A stretch of DNA of 5,578 nucleotides, taken from an uncultured Candidatus Pelagibacter sp. (GTDB taxonomy: Bacteria; Pseudomonadota; Alphaproteobacteria; Pelagibacterales; Pelagibacteraceae). The stretch's first letter is position 1. The number at the start of each line of letters is the position of its first letter. The translations under genes were made by a program, and so were the position numbers. This document shows positions 1 through 5,578 of this stretch, piece after piece. Location: assembly GCA_937897125.1 (NCBI GenBank), contig CALCPL010000013.1, positions 1 to 5,578 on the forward strand, read 5' to 3'. The notes under the pieces were generated by a model. That model was not told where the DNA came from. It saw only the letters and a program-made list of their open reading frames with translations, and did no database searches.

Positions 1-38
1 TCTATTCGTCGGCAGCGTCAGATGTGTATAAGAGACAG
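1..38. other. Illumina Nextera adapter contamination
   Basis: Bases 6-38 match the Nextera read-1 transposase adapter exactly: the 14-base TCGTCGGCAGCGTC part at 6-19 is followed by the 19-base Tn5 mosaic end at 20-38. The five bases before it, TCTAT at 1-5, equal the last five bases of the standard i5 index N502/S502 (CTCTCTAT), which sits exactly there in a Nextera library molecule. This is untrimmed library sequence left on a contig end, not a natural transposon end. It should be removed before annotation. It is read in frame with the minus-strand phosphohexomutase and has no stop, so a gene caller would add a false tail (about AVSYTHLTLPTNR) to that protein. Confidence 0.98.
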
Positions 39-1116
39 CTAATAGATGACACACATGAATTGCAGAATTAATTCCATCATCATAACCAAAACCTAATGGT
101 TGGTTAAAGAAAAAGTGCCCACTTTTCTCAAATCCAGCTAATGCTTTTTCAGTATTAACTTTTCTTTTAATATGTGAGTGACCTGTCTTCCAATAAATAG
201 TTTCACAGTCATTTTTCGCTAAAACTTTATCAGTTGCGTACAATCCAGTTGATTTTACATCAACAATAAACTTAGAACCTTTATGAGTTTTAGACAAGTT
301 TCTTGCAATCAATAATCCAATTTTATCTGAAAATATTTCATCACCTGTGTTATCAATTACACCAACTCTATCACCATCACCATCAAAACCAAAACCAATA
401 TCAGCGTTATTATCTTTTACAGCTTTTGCTATTGCATGTAACATCTCTAAATCTTCTGGATTTGGATTATATTTTGGAAAAGTCCAATCAAGATCACAAT
501 CGAGTTCTATTACTTCACAACCAATTCCTCTTAAAATTTCAGGTGCAAATATTCCAGCAGTTCCATTACCACATGCAACAACTGCTTTAATTTTTTTTGT
601 TATTTTATTTTTATTTATTAAATCATTTTTATAAATTTGTTGAAAACCTTCTATTTGTTTTTCACTACCTTCACCTTTTATAAAATTTTCATTTAAAGTA
701 ATTTCTTTTAATTCTTTCATCTCTTCTGGTGCGTGGGTTAAACCTTTTTTGATACCCATTTTAACTCCAGTCCAACCATTTTCATTGTGACTAGCGGTTA
801 CCATTGCAACAGCATCAGCATCTAAATTAAATTGTGCAAAATAAACAGTAGGGGATAGGGATAAACCTATGTCTTCAATATTACATCCTGTTGAAAGTAG
901 TCCTTTTTTAAGAGCTGTTTTTATTTCTTCACTGTAAGACCTATAATCATGACCAACAATTACTCTTGGATTCGTTTTTTTAGTATGTTTTATAATTTGA
1001 GTACCTAAACCTTTACCTAGATTCTCTATTCCCAGTTGGTTTATGTCCTTCTCATACAACCACCTTGCGTCATACTCCCTGAAGCCATATGGATCTATTT
1101 TTAAATTTGTTGTCAT
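39..1116 (-). CDS. manB: Phosphomannomutase/phosphoglucomutase, 3'-truncated by contig end
   Basis: An alpha-D-phosphohexomutase, which moves phosphate between C6 and C1 of mannose or glucose in the cytoplasm. This supplies mannose-1-P or glucose-1-P for nucleotide-sugar and envelope polysaccharide synthesis. I translated it from the complement of 1116 downwards and got 359 residues with no stop before the adapter. Visible motifs are the phosphoserine loop TASHNENGWTG with Ser109, the metal loop FDGDGDR with Asp245/247/249, the TGHSHIK segment near 311-317, and the sugar-binding loop FEKSGH at 329-334 (a variant of GEMSGH). Domains 1-3 are therefore present. The C-terminal phosphate-binding domain is missing, roughly 100-140 residues if the family length of about 450-500 holds. 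The start is secure: ATG at 1114-1116 has a good Shine-Dalgarno, and an in-frame TAA lies at 1129-1131. It is divergent from nrdA. The family is clear, but mannose versus glucose preference cannot be read from sequence, so the symbol is tentative. Confidence 0.93.
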
Positions 1117-1122
1117 TGTTAA

Positions 1123-1128
1123 CCTTTC
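1123..1128 (-). promoter_or_regulatory. Ribosome binding site of the phosphohexomutase gene
   Basis: Read on the minus strand, GAAAGG lies six bases before the ATG at 1114-1116, a normal Shine-Dalgarno spacing. It fixes the start together with the in-frame TAA just upstream (1129-1131), itself directly preceded by an ATG, so the leader carries a start-stop pair. The divergent nrdA has no comparable site. Confidence 0.7.
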
Positions 1129-1185
1129 TTACATTCATTTTATTTTTTTATTGATATTTTTTTTCTATGTTCTATAAACGTTCTG

Positions 1186-1213
1186 TTGAATAATGATTTA
1201 TATGGTGTATCAA
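1186..1213 (+). promoter_or_regulatory. Possible nrdA promoter, weak match
   Basis: TTGAAT at 1186-1191 and TATCAA at 1208-1213 are separated by 16 bp and loosely fit a sigma-70 promoter facing nrdA. Initiation would fall near 1220, inside the paired inverted repeats, leaving a leader of about 50 bases. A competing candidate is TATAAA at 1257-1262 with a poor -35 (TAGTTG at 1234-1239). That one would start transcription almost at the nrdA ATG and give a near-leaderless message. In DNA this AT-rich, such matches arise often by chance, and I cannot choose between them. I could not identify a convincing minus-strand promoter for the phosphohexomutase. Confidence 0.22.
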
Positions 1214-1225
1214 TGCTTTCAGCAT
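1213..1225. repeat. Short inverted repeat in divergent intergenic region
   Basis: Perfect 5-bp arms ATGCT and AGCAT are separated by TTC. The repeat directly abuts a second inverted repeat (1226-1240) in the 156 bp between two divergent genes. The position suits an operator, or a small hairpin in the nrdA leader. Arms this short can occur by chance, and no T-run follows, so it is not a terminator. Confidence 0.35.
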
Positions 1226-1240
1226 ACAACATGTAGTTGT
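1226..1240. repeat. Operator-like inverted repeat upstream of nrdA
   Basis: ACAAC and GTTGT form perfect 5-bp arms around ATGTA, with the self-complementary hexamer ACATGT inside at 1229-1234. It lies 32 bp before the nrdA ATG and is followed by a run of nine A at 1246-1254. Bacterial class I reductase operons are often controlled by NrdR, whose site has the form ACACWATATATWGTGT. The ends here resemble it (ACA...TGT) but the core does not, so I do not call it an NrdR box. Confidence 0.35.
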
Positions 1241-1272
1241 TTTGTAAAAAAAAACTTATAAAATATTAAAAT

Positions 1273-3210
1273 ATGAACAAAATACTATCACAGGCACTTA
1301 AGAAAGCTGTCTCCGAATATAGCCCTGATAATAGCGAACTTTCAAAAAATAAAGGACCAGATTTATTTTCACTTAGTAATGACACTGAACTTTTTCAAAA
1401 TGAAAAAGGCATCATTATTAAAATTGATAGAACAAGAGATAGTAAATTAACAGATTTTGGTAGAGCAACTTTAAAAGATAGATACTTAGGAAATAACGAA
1501 TCTTACCAAGATTTATTTGCCCGTGTTGCAAGTTCATACGCAGATGACAATTTACATGCACAAAGAATTTATAACTACATTAGTAATTTATGGTTCATGC
1601 CAGCAACTCCAGTTTTATCAAATGGTGGAACTAAAAGAGGTTTACCAATTTCATGTTTTTTAAATGAAGCATCAGACAGCTTAAATGGAATACTTGATCT
1701 ATGGAGTGAGAACGTTTGGTTAGCTGCTAAAGGTGGTGGGATTGGAAGTTACTGGGGTAACCTTAGATCTATTGGAGAAAAAATTGGTAAAGTTGGAAAG
1801 ACATCAGGAATAATTCCTTTCATTAAAGTAATGGACTCGTTAACGATGGCAATTAGCCAAGGTTCATTAAGAAGAGGATCTGCTGCTTGTTATCTTCCAA
1901 TTGAGCATCCTGAAATTGAAGAATTTATTGAAATGAGAAGACCCACAGGTGGAGATCCAAACAGAAAAGCTTTGAACCTTCATCATGGTATTTTAGTATC
2001 AGATGCATTCATGAGAGCAGTTGAGACAGATGAGCAGTGGGCACTAAAAAGTCCTGCTGATGGAACTGTACAACAAACTATCTCTGCAAGAAATTTATGG
2101 ATTAGATTATTAACTGCAAGAATTGAAACAGGTGAACCTTATATTATCTATATCGATACAGTTAACAGACAAATTCCACAACATCATAAGTTAGCAGGCT
2201 TAACTGTTAAAACTTCTAATCTTTGTAGTGAGATAACTTTACCTACTGGAATAGATAAAAACGGAAGAGATAGAACTGCTGTTTGCTGTTTATCATCTTT
2301 AAACTTAGAAAAGTATGATGAGTGGAAAGACGATAACGTTATGATTAATGATGTTATGAGATTTTTAGATAATGTATTAACAGACTTTATCGAAAGAGCT
2401 CCAGAGCAATTTGATGATGCAAAATATTCTGCTGAAAAAGAAAGAAGTGTTGGCCTAGGTGTTATGGGTTTCCATTCTTATTTACAGCAACACAGTATCC
2501 CACTTGAGTCAGTTATGAGTAAAGCTTGGAATAAAAAAATATTCAAACATATTCAAGAACATGTTGATCAAGCCTCAAAAGATTTAGCTGATGAAAGAGG
2601 ACCATGTCCAGATGCTGCTGATTATGGTTTTAATGAAAGGTTTTCTAACAAAACTGCTATTGCACCCACAGCTTCTATTTCTATTATCTGTGGTGGAGCA
2701 TCCCCTGGAGTAGAGCCGGTTGCAGCAAATAGTTACACGCATAAAACTCTTTCAGGTTCATTTAATGTTAGAAATAGATACTTAGTAGAATTACTAGAAA
2801 AACATGGAAAAAATACTGATGATGTTTGGTCTGGTATTACAACAAACCAAGGTTCTGTTTCTCATTTAGATTTTTTAACTGATTTAGAAAAAGATGTTTT
2901 CAAAACTGCTTTTGAATTGGATCAAAAATGGATTATTGAATTAAGTGGAGATAGAACGCCTTTTATATCTCAAGCTCAATCAATTAACTTATTTGTACCA
3001 GCAGATATTCATAAAAGAGAACTACATAAAATTCATTTTGATGCTTGGAAAAAAGGTTTAAAGAGCCTTTATTACTGTAGATCAAAATCAATTCAACGTG
3101 CGGAGAATGTTAATGATACTAAAGCAACAGATGTTACCGCAAATGTCTATAAGTCAAAACCACAAACAACCGAACAACCAGAATACGAGGAGTGCCTATC
3201 ATGTCAGTAG
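1273..3210 (+). CDS. nrdA: Class I ribonucleoside-diphosphate reductase, alpha (catalytic) subunit
   Basis: The 645-residue large subunit that reduces ribonucleoside diphosphates to deoxynucleotides in the cytoplasm, using a radical supplied by NrdB. Compared with E. coli NrdA, Cys128 (SCFLNE) and Cys338 (VCCLS) are the redox pair in the active site. Asn316, Cys318 and Glu320 in NLCSE are the catalytic triad, with Cys318 as the thiyl site. Tyr600-Tyr601 (SLYYCR) carry the radical in. The C-terminal Cys641 and Cys644 (CLSC) pass electrons from thioredoxin or glutaredoxin. The glycine-rich GGGIGSYWG is at 154-162. The protein is about 115 residues shorter than E. coli NrdA because the N-terminal ATP-cone is absent; residues 1-60 show no ATP-cone signature. 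It should therefore lack the usual dATP on/off control by that domain. An in-frame TAA at 1267-1269 makes ATG 1273 the earliest start, and no Shine-Dalgarno precedes it. It overlaps nrdB by 10 bp. Very secure. Confidence 0.97.
   Translation: MNKILSQALKKAVSEYSPDNSELSKNKGPDLFSLSNDTELFQNEKGIIIKIDRTRDSKLTDFGRATLKDRYLGNNESYQDLFARVASSYADDNLHAQRIYNYISNLWFMPATPVLSNGGTKRGLPISCFLNEASDSLNGILDLWSENVWLAAKGGGIGSYWGNLRSIGEKIGKVGKTSGIIPFIKVMDSLTMAISQGSLRRGSAACYLPIEHPEIEEFIEMRRPTGGDPNRKALNLHHGILVSDAFMRAVETDEQWALKSPADGTVQQTISARNLWIRLLTARIETGEPYIIYIDTVNRQIPQHHKLAGLTVKTSNLCSEITLPTGIDKNGRDRTAVCCLSSLNLEKYDEWKDDNVMINDVMRFLDNVLTDFIERAPEQFDDAKYSAEKERSVGLGVMGFHSYLQQHSIPLESVMSKAWNKKIFKHIQEHVDQASKDLADERGPCPDAADYGFNERFSNKTAIAPTASISIICGGASPGVEPVAANSYTHKTLSGSFNVRNRYLVELLEKHGKNTDDVWSGITTNQGSVSHLDFLTDLEKDVFKTAFELDQKWIIELSGDRTPFISQAQSINLFVPADIHKRELHKIHFDAWKKGLKSLYYCRSKSIQRAENVNDTKATDVTANVYKSKPQTTEQPEYEECLSCQ
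3187..3192 (+). promoter_or_regulatory. Ribosome binding site of nrdB, inside nrdA
   Basis: GAGGAG lies eight bases before ATG 3201 and is the strongest Shine-Dalgarno in the window. It decides the nrdB start: the in-frame GTG at 3192 would overlap this site and add only three residues. The same bases encode the Glu-Glu just before the redox-active CLSC tail of NrdA, so one stretch serves both the C-terminus of NrdA and initiation of nrdB. Confidence 0.8.
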
Positions 3211-4229
3211 AAAAAATGGATACTAAAATTATTCAACCAGAAAAAAAAGAAATAGCTCAACCACAAAAAATGGGATTACTAGTTGAAAATCCAGTTTACA
3301 AACCATTTAGATATCCATGGTGTTATGATGCTTGGTTAACTCAACAAAGAATTCACTGGTTACCAGAGGAAGTGCCACTTGGTGATGATGTTAGAGATTG
3401 GCAGAAAAATTTAACTCAGTCTGAAAAGAATTTATTAACACAAATTTTTAGATTTTTTACTCAAGCTGATGTTGAAGTACAAAATTGTTATTTAAGACAT
3501 TATACAACTGTATTCAAACCTACAGAAGTTTTAATGATGATGACTGCTTTTGCTTCAATGGAAACAGTTCACATAGCTGCATACTCTCATTTACTTGATA
3601 CTATTGGAATGCCTGAATCAGAATATTCTGCATTCATGAAATATAAAGAGATGAAAGATAAATACGACTACATGCAAAATTTTGACATGAGTTCAAAAAA
3701 AGATATTGCATTAACAGTAGCTGTATTTAGTGCGTTCACTGAAGGCTTACAATTGTTTGCAAGTTTTGCAATCTTACTTAACTTCCCAAGACATAATAAA
3801 ATGAAAGGGATGGGCCAAATTGTTACTTGGTCAGTAAGAGATGAAACGTTGCACTGTAATTCTATGATTAGATTGTTTAAAGAGTTCATTCATGAGAACC
3901 CAGAAATCTGGAATCCTGAATTAAAAAAAGAACTTTATAAAGCATGTAGAACAATCATTGAGCACGAAGACGCTTTCATTGATTTAGCTTTTGAAATGGG
4001 TCCTATGGAAGGTCTTACAGCGCAAGATGTAAAACTTTATATAAGGTTTATTGCTAATAGAAGATTATCTCAACTTGGATTAGACCCAATTTATGATGTG
4101 GAAAAAAATCCACTTACTTGGTTAGATTCTATGTTGAATGCAGTTGAACACATGAACTTCTTTGAAGGTCGTTCTACTGAATATTCTAAAGCATCAACTC
4201 AGGGAACTTGGACAGAAGCTTTTAGTTAA
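3201..4229 (+). CDS. nrdB: Class I ribonucleoside-diphosphate reductase, beta (radical-generating) subunit
   Basis: The 342-residue ferritin-like small subunit, which holds a dimetal centre and produces the radical used by NrdA. All six metal ligands can be placed with E. coli spacing: Asp90 (QADVE), Glu121 and His124 (METVH), Glu181 (TEGLQ), Glu215 and His218 (DETLH). Tyr128 (AAYSH), four residues after His124, matches the stable radical Tyr122 of E. coli. This points to a tyrosyl-radical subclass rather than a tyrosine-free one. Tyr328 in the tail (TEYSK) is the likely counterpart of Tyr356, which relays the radical between subunits. The segment between the second and third ligand groups is about 29 residues shorter than in E. 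coli. No ATP-cone is fused here either. The start is ATG 3201, from the GAGGAG site, overlapping nrdA by 10 bp, so the subunits are probably translationally coupled. The metal (Fe or Mn) cannot be told from sequence. Confidence 0.97.
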   Translation: MSVEKMDTKIIQPEKKEIAQPQKMGLLVENPVYKPFRYPWCYDAWLTQQRIHWLPEEVPLGDDVRDWQKNLTQSEKNLLTQIFRFFTQADVEVQNCYLRHYTTVFKPTEVLMMMTAFASMETVHIAAYSHLLDTIGMPESEYSAFMKYKEMKDKYDYMQNFDMSSKKDIALTVAVFSAFTEGLQLFASFAILLNFPRHNKMKGMGQIVTWSVRDETLHCNSMIRLFKEFIHENPEIWNPELKKELYKACRTIIEHEDAFIDLAFEMGPMEGLTAQDVKLYIRFIANRRLSQLGLDPIYDVEKNPLTWLDSMLNAVEHMNFFEGRSTEYSKASTQGTWTEAFS

Positions 4230-4233
4230 TCTT

Positions 4234-4860
4234 TTGAAGTATAAAAAGTATTTTCGAAAAACTAGCCTTAAACAAGAGGGTATTGGAGAGCATTTTCTTA
4301 ATGAAATAGCCTCCAAGAAACCTAAAAATTTCCTTGAGATTGGTGTGTTTCATGGTGTTACTGCAAGGAATGTTTGTGAATTACTACACAGTATTCATGG
4401 AAGTGATTTTAAATATGTAGGGTTAGATTTGTTTGGCGAAAGTGCTGAAAATGCTAATGAGGTTATTCCAAATACTAAATTTAACAATCCATTAAAGAGA
4501 ATCTATTTTGAATATATTCTAAAACAAGACCCATACTCTATTGAAGCAGTAGCTTATCTTTTAAAAAAATTTGAAAAAAACATTCATCTAATTAAAGGGA
4601 ATTCCAATCTACTATTAAAAAAAATGGATATGTCTCAAATTGATTATGTTTTTTTAGATGGAGGTCACGCTTATGAGACAGTTAAAAATGATCTTCATTA
4701 TTCAAAACCAGTTCTAGATAATAACGGAACTATACTTTGTGATGATTATAACCTTGGTCACGCACCTGGTGTAAAGAAAGCTATTGATGAATTTGTTAAC
4801 GATAACAATCTTAAATCAGAAATTATTTTTGAAAGATTTGCAAAAATAGAAAAAAACTAA
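4234..4860 (+). CDS. Class I SAM-dependent methyltransferase (Methyltransf_24 type), substrate unknown
   Basis: A soluble Rossmann-fold methyltransferase of 208 residues if it starts at TTG 4234. Numbered from there, motif I is FLEIGVFHG (Glu35, Gly37, Gly41), which binds SAM. The acidic residue ending the second strand is Asp65 in YVGLDLFG. The family-typical DGGHAYE (Asp142, His145, Tyr147), the CDDYN with Asp170-171, and the PGVKKAIDEF near 178-187 follow. These fit the Methyltransf_24 group, related to sugar and secondary-metabolite O-methyltransferases. No signal peptide or membrane segment is visible. The start is uncertain: no ATG exists in frame before the SAM motif. TTG 4234 lies 4 bp after the nrdB stop and gives a normal-length N-terminus (LKYKKYF...). 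An earlier TTG at 4162 would overlap nrdB by 68 bp and add residues that read like nrdB out of frame. No Shine-Dalgarno is seen. Co-transcription with nrdAB is likely, but a functional link is not shown. Confidence 0.85.
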   Translation: MKYKKYFRKTSLKQEGIGEHFLNEIASKKPKNFLEIGVFHGVTARNVCELLHSIHGSDFKYVGLDLFGESAENANEVIPNTKFNNPLKRIYFEYILKQDPYSIEAVAYLLKKFEKNIHLIKGNSNLLLKKMDMSQIDYVFLDGGHAYETVKNDLHYSKPVLDNNGTILCDDYNLGHAPGVKKAIDEFVNDNNLKSEIIFERFAKIEKN

Positions 4861-5578
4861 TTATCTTTGATTTAACTGTATAACTTTTCTGTGCTTACTA
4901 CCCTTATAACTTGCAAGAGGTCTAATTAATTTATTAGCAGCATGTTGTTCCATGATATGTGCAGACCAACCCGTAATTCTTGAAATTACAAATATAGGTG
5001 TAAAGAAATCAGTATCAAAACCCATTAAATGGTAAGTAGGTCCTGTTGGGTAATCAACATTTGGATAAATATTTTTTTCTTTAATCATTACCTTTTCAAC
5101 AATGTCGTAAATTTTTTCAAATGTTTTATCTTTTTTAATAGTTGCTACTCTTTTAAAATATTCTCTCATAGTAGGAACTCTTGAGTCACCACTTTTGTAA
5201 ACTCTATGACCAAATCCCATTACTACATCTTTATTTTTCAAAGCTTTAGTAATCCATTTTAAAGCATTCTCAGGTTTTTTAATTTTTTTCATCATGTGCA
5301 TTACTTCTTCATTAGCACCACCATGAAGAGGACCCTTTAAACTAGCGATCGCACCAGTGATTGCTCCATGAATATCAGACAAACTACTAGTAATAGTTCT
5401 TGCGGTAAAAGTTGATACGTTAAAACTATGTTCTGCGTACAAAATTAATGAGACATCAAAAGCTTTAACAATTTCTTTATTAGGAACTTTTCCAAAGCAC
5501 ATATGGAAAAAATTTTCAGAGAAATTGAATTTTTTCTTTGGTGCTATAATTTTTTTTCCTTTTCGAAGTCTATAAACT
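4861..5578 (-). CDS. prpC: Citrate synthase family, probably 2-methylcitrate synthase, 5'-truncated by window edge
   Basis: The C-terminal 238 residues of an enzyme that condenses an acyl-CoA with oxaloacetate. The frame stays open from an internal ATG at 5500-5502 to the window end, adding 25 residues that fit the family (RLRKGKKIIAPKKK, then FSENFFHM), so that ATG is not the start. Numbered from the edge, the catalytic residues are His85 (PLHGGAN), His124 (GFGHRVYK) and Asp175 (NVDYPTG). AEHSFNVSTFTAR at 48-60 is substrate binding, and IRPLASY lies near the end. The STFTAR, SRVPTM and IRP segments look more like PrpC (propionyl-CoA, methylcitrate cycle) than hexameric GltA, which has STSTVR-type sequence. 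Some enzymes of this branch accept acetyl-CoA, so plain citrate synthase remains possible. About 130-140 N-terminal residues are missing if the protein has the usual length near 375. No other prp gene is in view. The stop TAA at 4861-4863 directly abuts the convergent methyltransferase stop. Confidence 0.88.
   Translation of the reverse strand, partial: VYRLRKGKKIIAPKKKFNFSENFFHMCFGKVPNKEIVKAFDVSLILYAEHSFNVSTFTARTITSSLSDIHGAITGAIASLKGPLHGGANEEVMHMMKKIKKPENALKWITKALKNKDVVMGFGHRVYKSGDSRVPTMREYFKRVATIKKDKTFEKIYDIVEKVMIKEKNIYPNVDYPTGPTYHLMGFDTDFFTPIFVISRITGWSAHIMEQHAANKLIRPLASYKGSKHRKVIQLNQR

Noticed and set aside
20..38. Tn5/IS50 mosaic-end-like sequence suggesting a transposon end
   Set aside because: It is preceded immediately by the synthetic Nextera TCGTCGGCAGCGTC extension and an index-like tail, so it is library adapter, not a mobile element.
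329..334. FEKSGH instead of GEMSGH in the sugar-binding loop of the phosphohexomutase, considered as a possible loss of function
   Set aside because: These are residues 329-334 of the protein, near bases 115-132 of the window. The key Glu and the SGH are kept, and this variant is within the range I know for phosphomannomutase-type members.
303..634. Two overlapping plus-strand open frames (303-590 and 347-634), one rich in His, Gln and Leu
   Set aside because: They lie antisense to the phosphohexomutase, whose minus-strand frame carries the DGDGDR motif and clear family similarity here. Their odd composition is what the complement of AT-rich coding sequence gives.
1226..1240. NrdR box
   Set aside because: Only the ACA...TGT ends fit; the central ATATAT-type core is absent and the spacing differs, so it is described only as an inverted repeat.
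3668..3889. Minus-strand open frame of 73 codons
   Set aside because: It is fully inside nrdB, opposite the conserved Glu181 and Glu215/His218 metal-ligand region. It has no recognisable domain and no ribosome site.
4162..4233. Longer methyltransferase start at TTG 4162
   Set aside because: It would overlap nrdB by 68 bp, through the codons for the NrdB tail with its radical-relay tyrosine. No Shine-Dalgarno supports it, and the extra residues match no methyltransferase element. TTG 4234 is preferred, though not proven.
4238..4263. AT-rich imperfect dyad and AAGTAT repeat just after nrdB, considered as a terminator
   Set aside because: Its core is only A/T with a single CG, it has a mismatch and no GC-rich stem, and it lies in the coding start of the methyltransferase.

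Overview
The window is AT-rich bacterial chromosome packed with housekeeping genes. It looks alphaproteobacterial, and most like the SAR11/Pelagibacterales group. The reasons are strongly A/T-ending codons, very short or absent intergenic gaps, weak or missing Shine-Dalgarno sequences, and a class I ribonucleotide reductase whose large subunit lacks an ATP-cone. The taxon is an inference from style and protein similarity by eye. Positions 1-38 are not biological: they are an Illumina Nextera read-1 adapter, with what looks like the tail of an i5 index. Natural sequence therefore starts at 39, and the left edge is a real contig end.

Layout: (1) 39-1116, minus strand: a phosphomannomutase/phosphoglucomutase, cut at its C-terminus by the contig end. 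(2) 1117-1272: a 156-bp divergent intergenic region, the only sizeable non-coding stretch, with two small adjacent inverted repeats and weak promoter-like boxes. (3) 1273-3210 and 3201-4229, plus strand: nrdA and nrdB, overlapping by 10 bp, encoding both subunits of an aerobic class I ribonucleotide reductase with every expected catalytic residue visible. (4) 4234-4860, plus strand: a SAM-dependent methyltransferase of the Methyltransf_24 type. It follows nrdB by 4 bp and has no usable ATG, so a TTG start is proposed. (5) 4861-5578, minus strand: the C-terminal part of a citrate synthase-family enzyme, most like 2-methylcitrate synthase (PrpC), running off the right edge. Its stop codon directly abuts the methyltransferase stop codon.

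NrdA and NrdB form one enzyme that makes deoxynucleotides from ribonucleotides, and they are probably translationally coupled. The methyltransferase is likely co-transcribed with them, but nothing in its sequence ties it to nucleotide metabolism. The flanking minus-strand genes serve sugar-phosphate interconversion and propionyl-CoA/citrate-type condensation and are probably unrelated to the nrd operon. No mobile element, RNA gene, CRISPR array or defence-type system is visible, and I see no evidence for an undescribed system. The most useful points are the adapter contamination, the TTG-only methyltransferase start and the zero-gap convergent gene junction.
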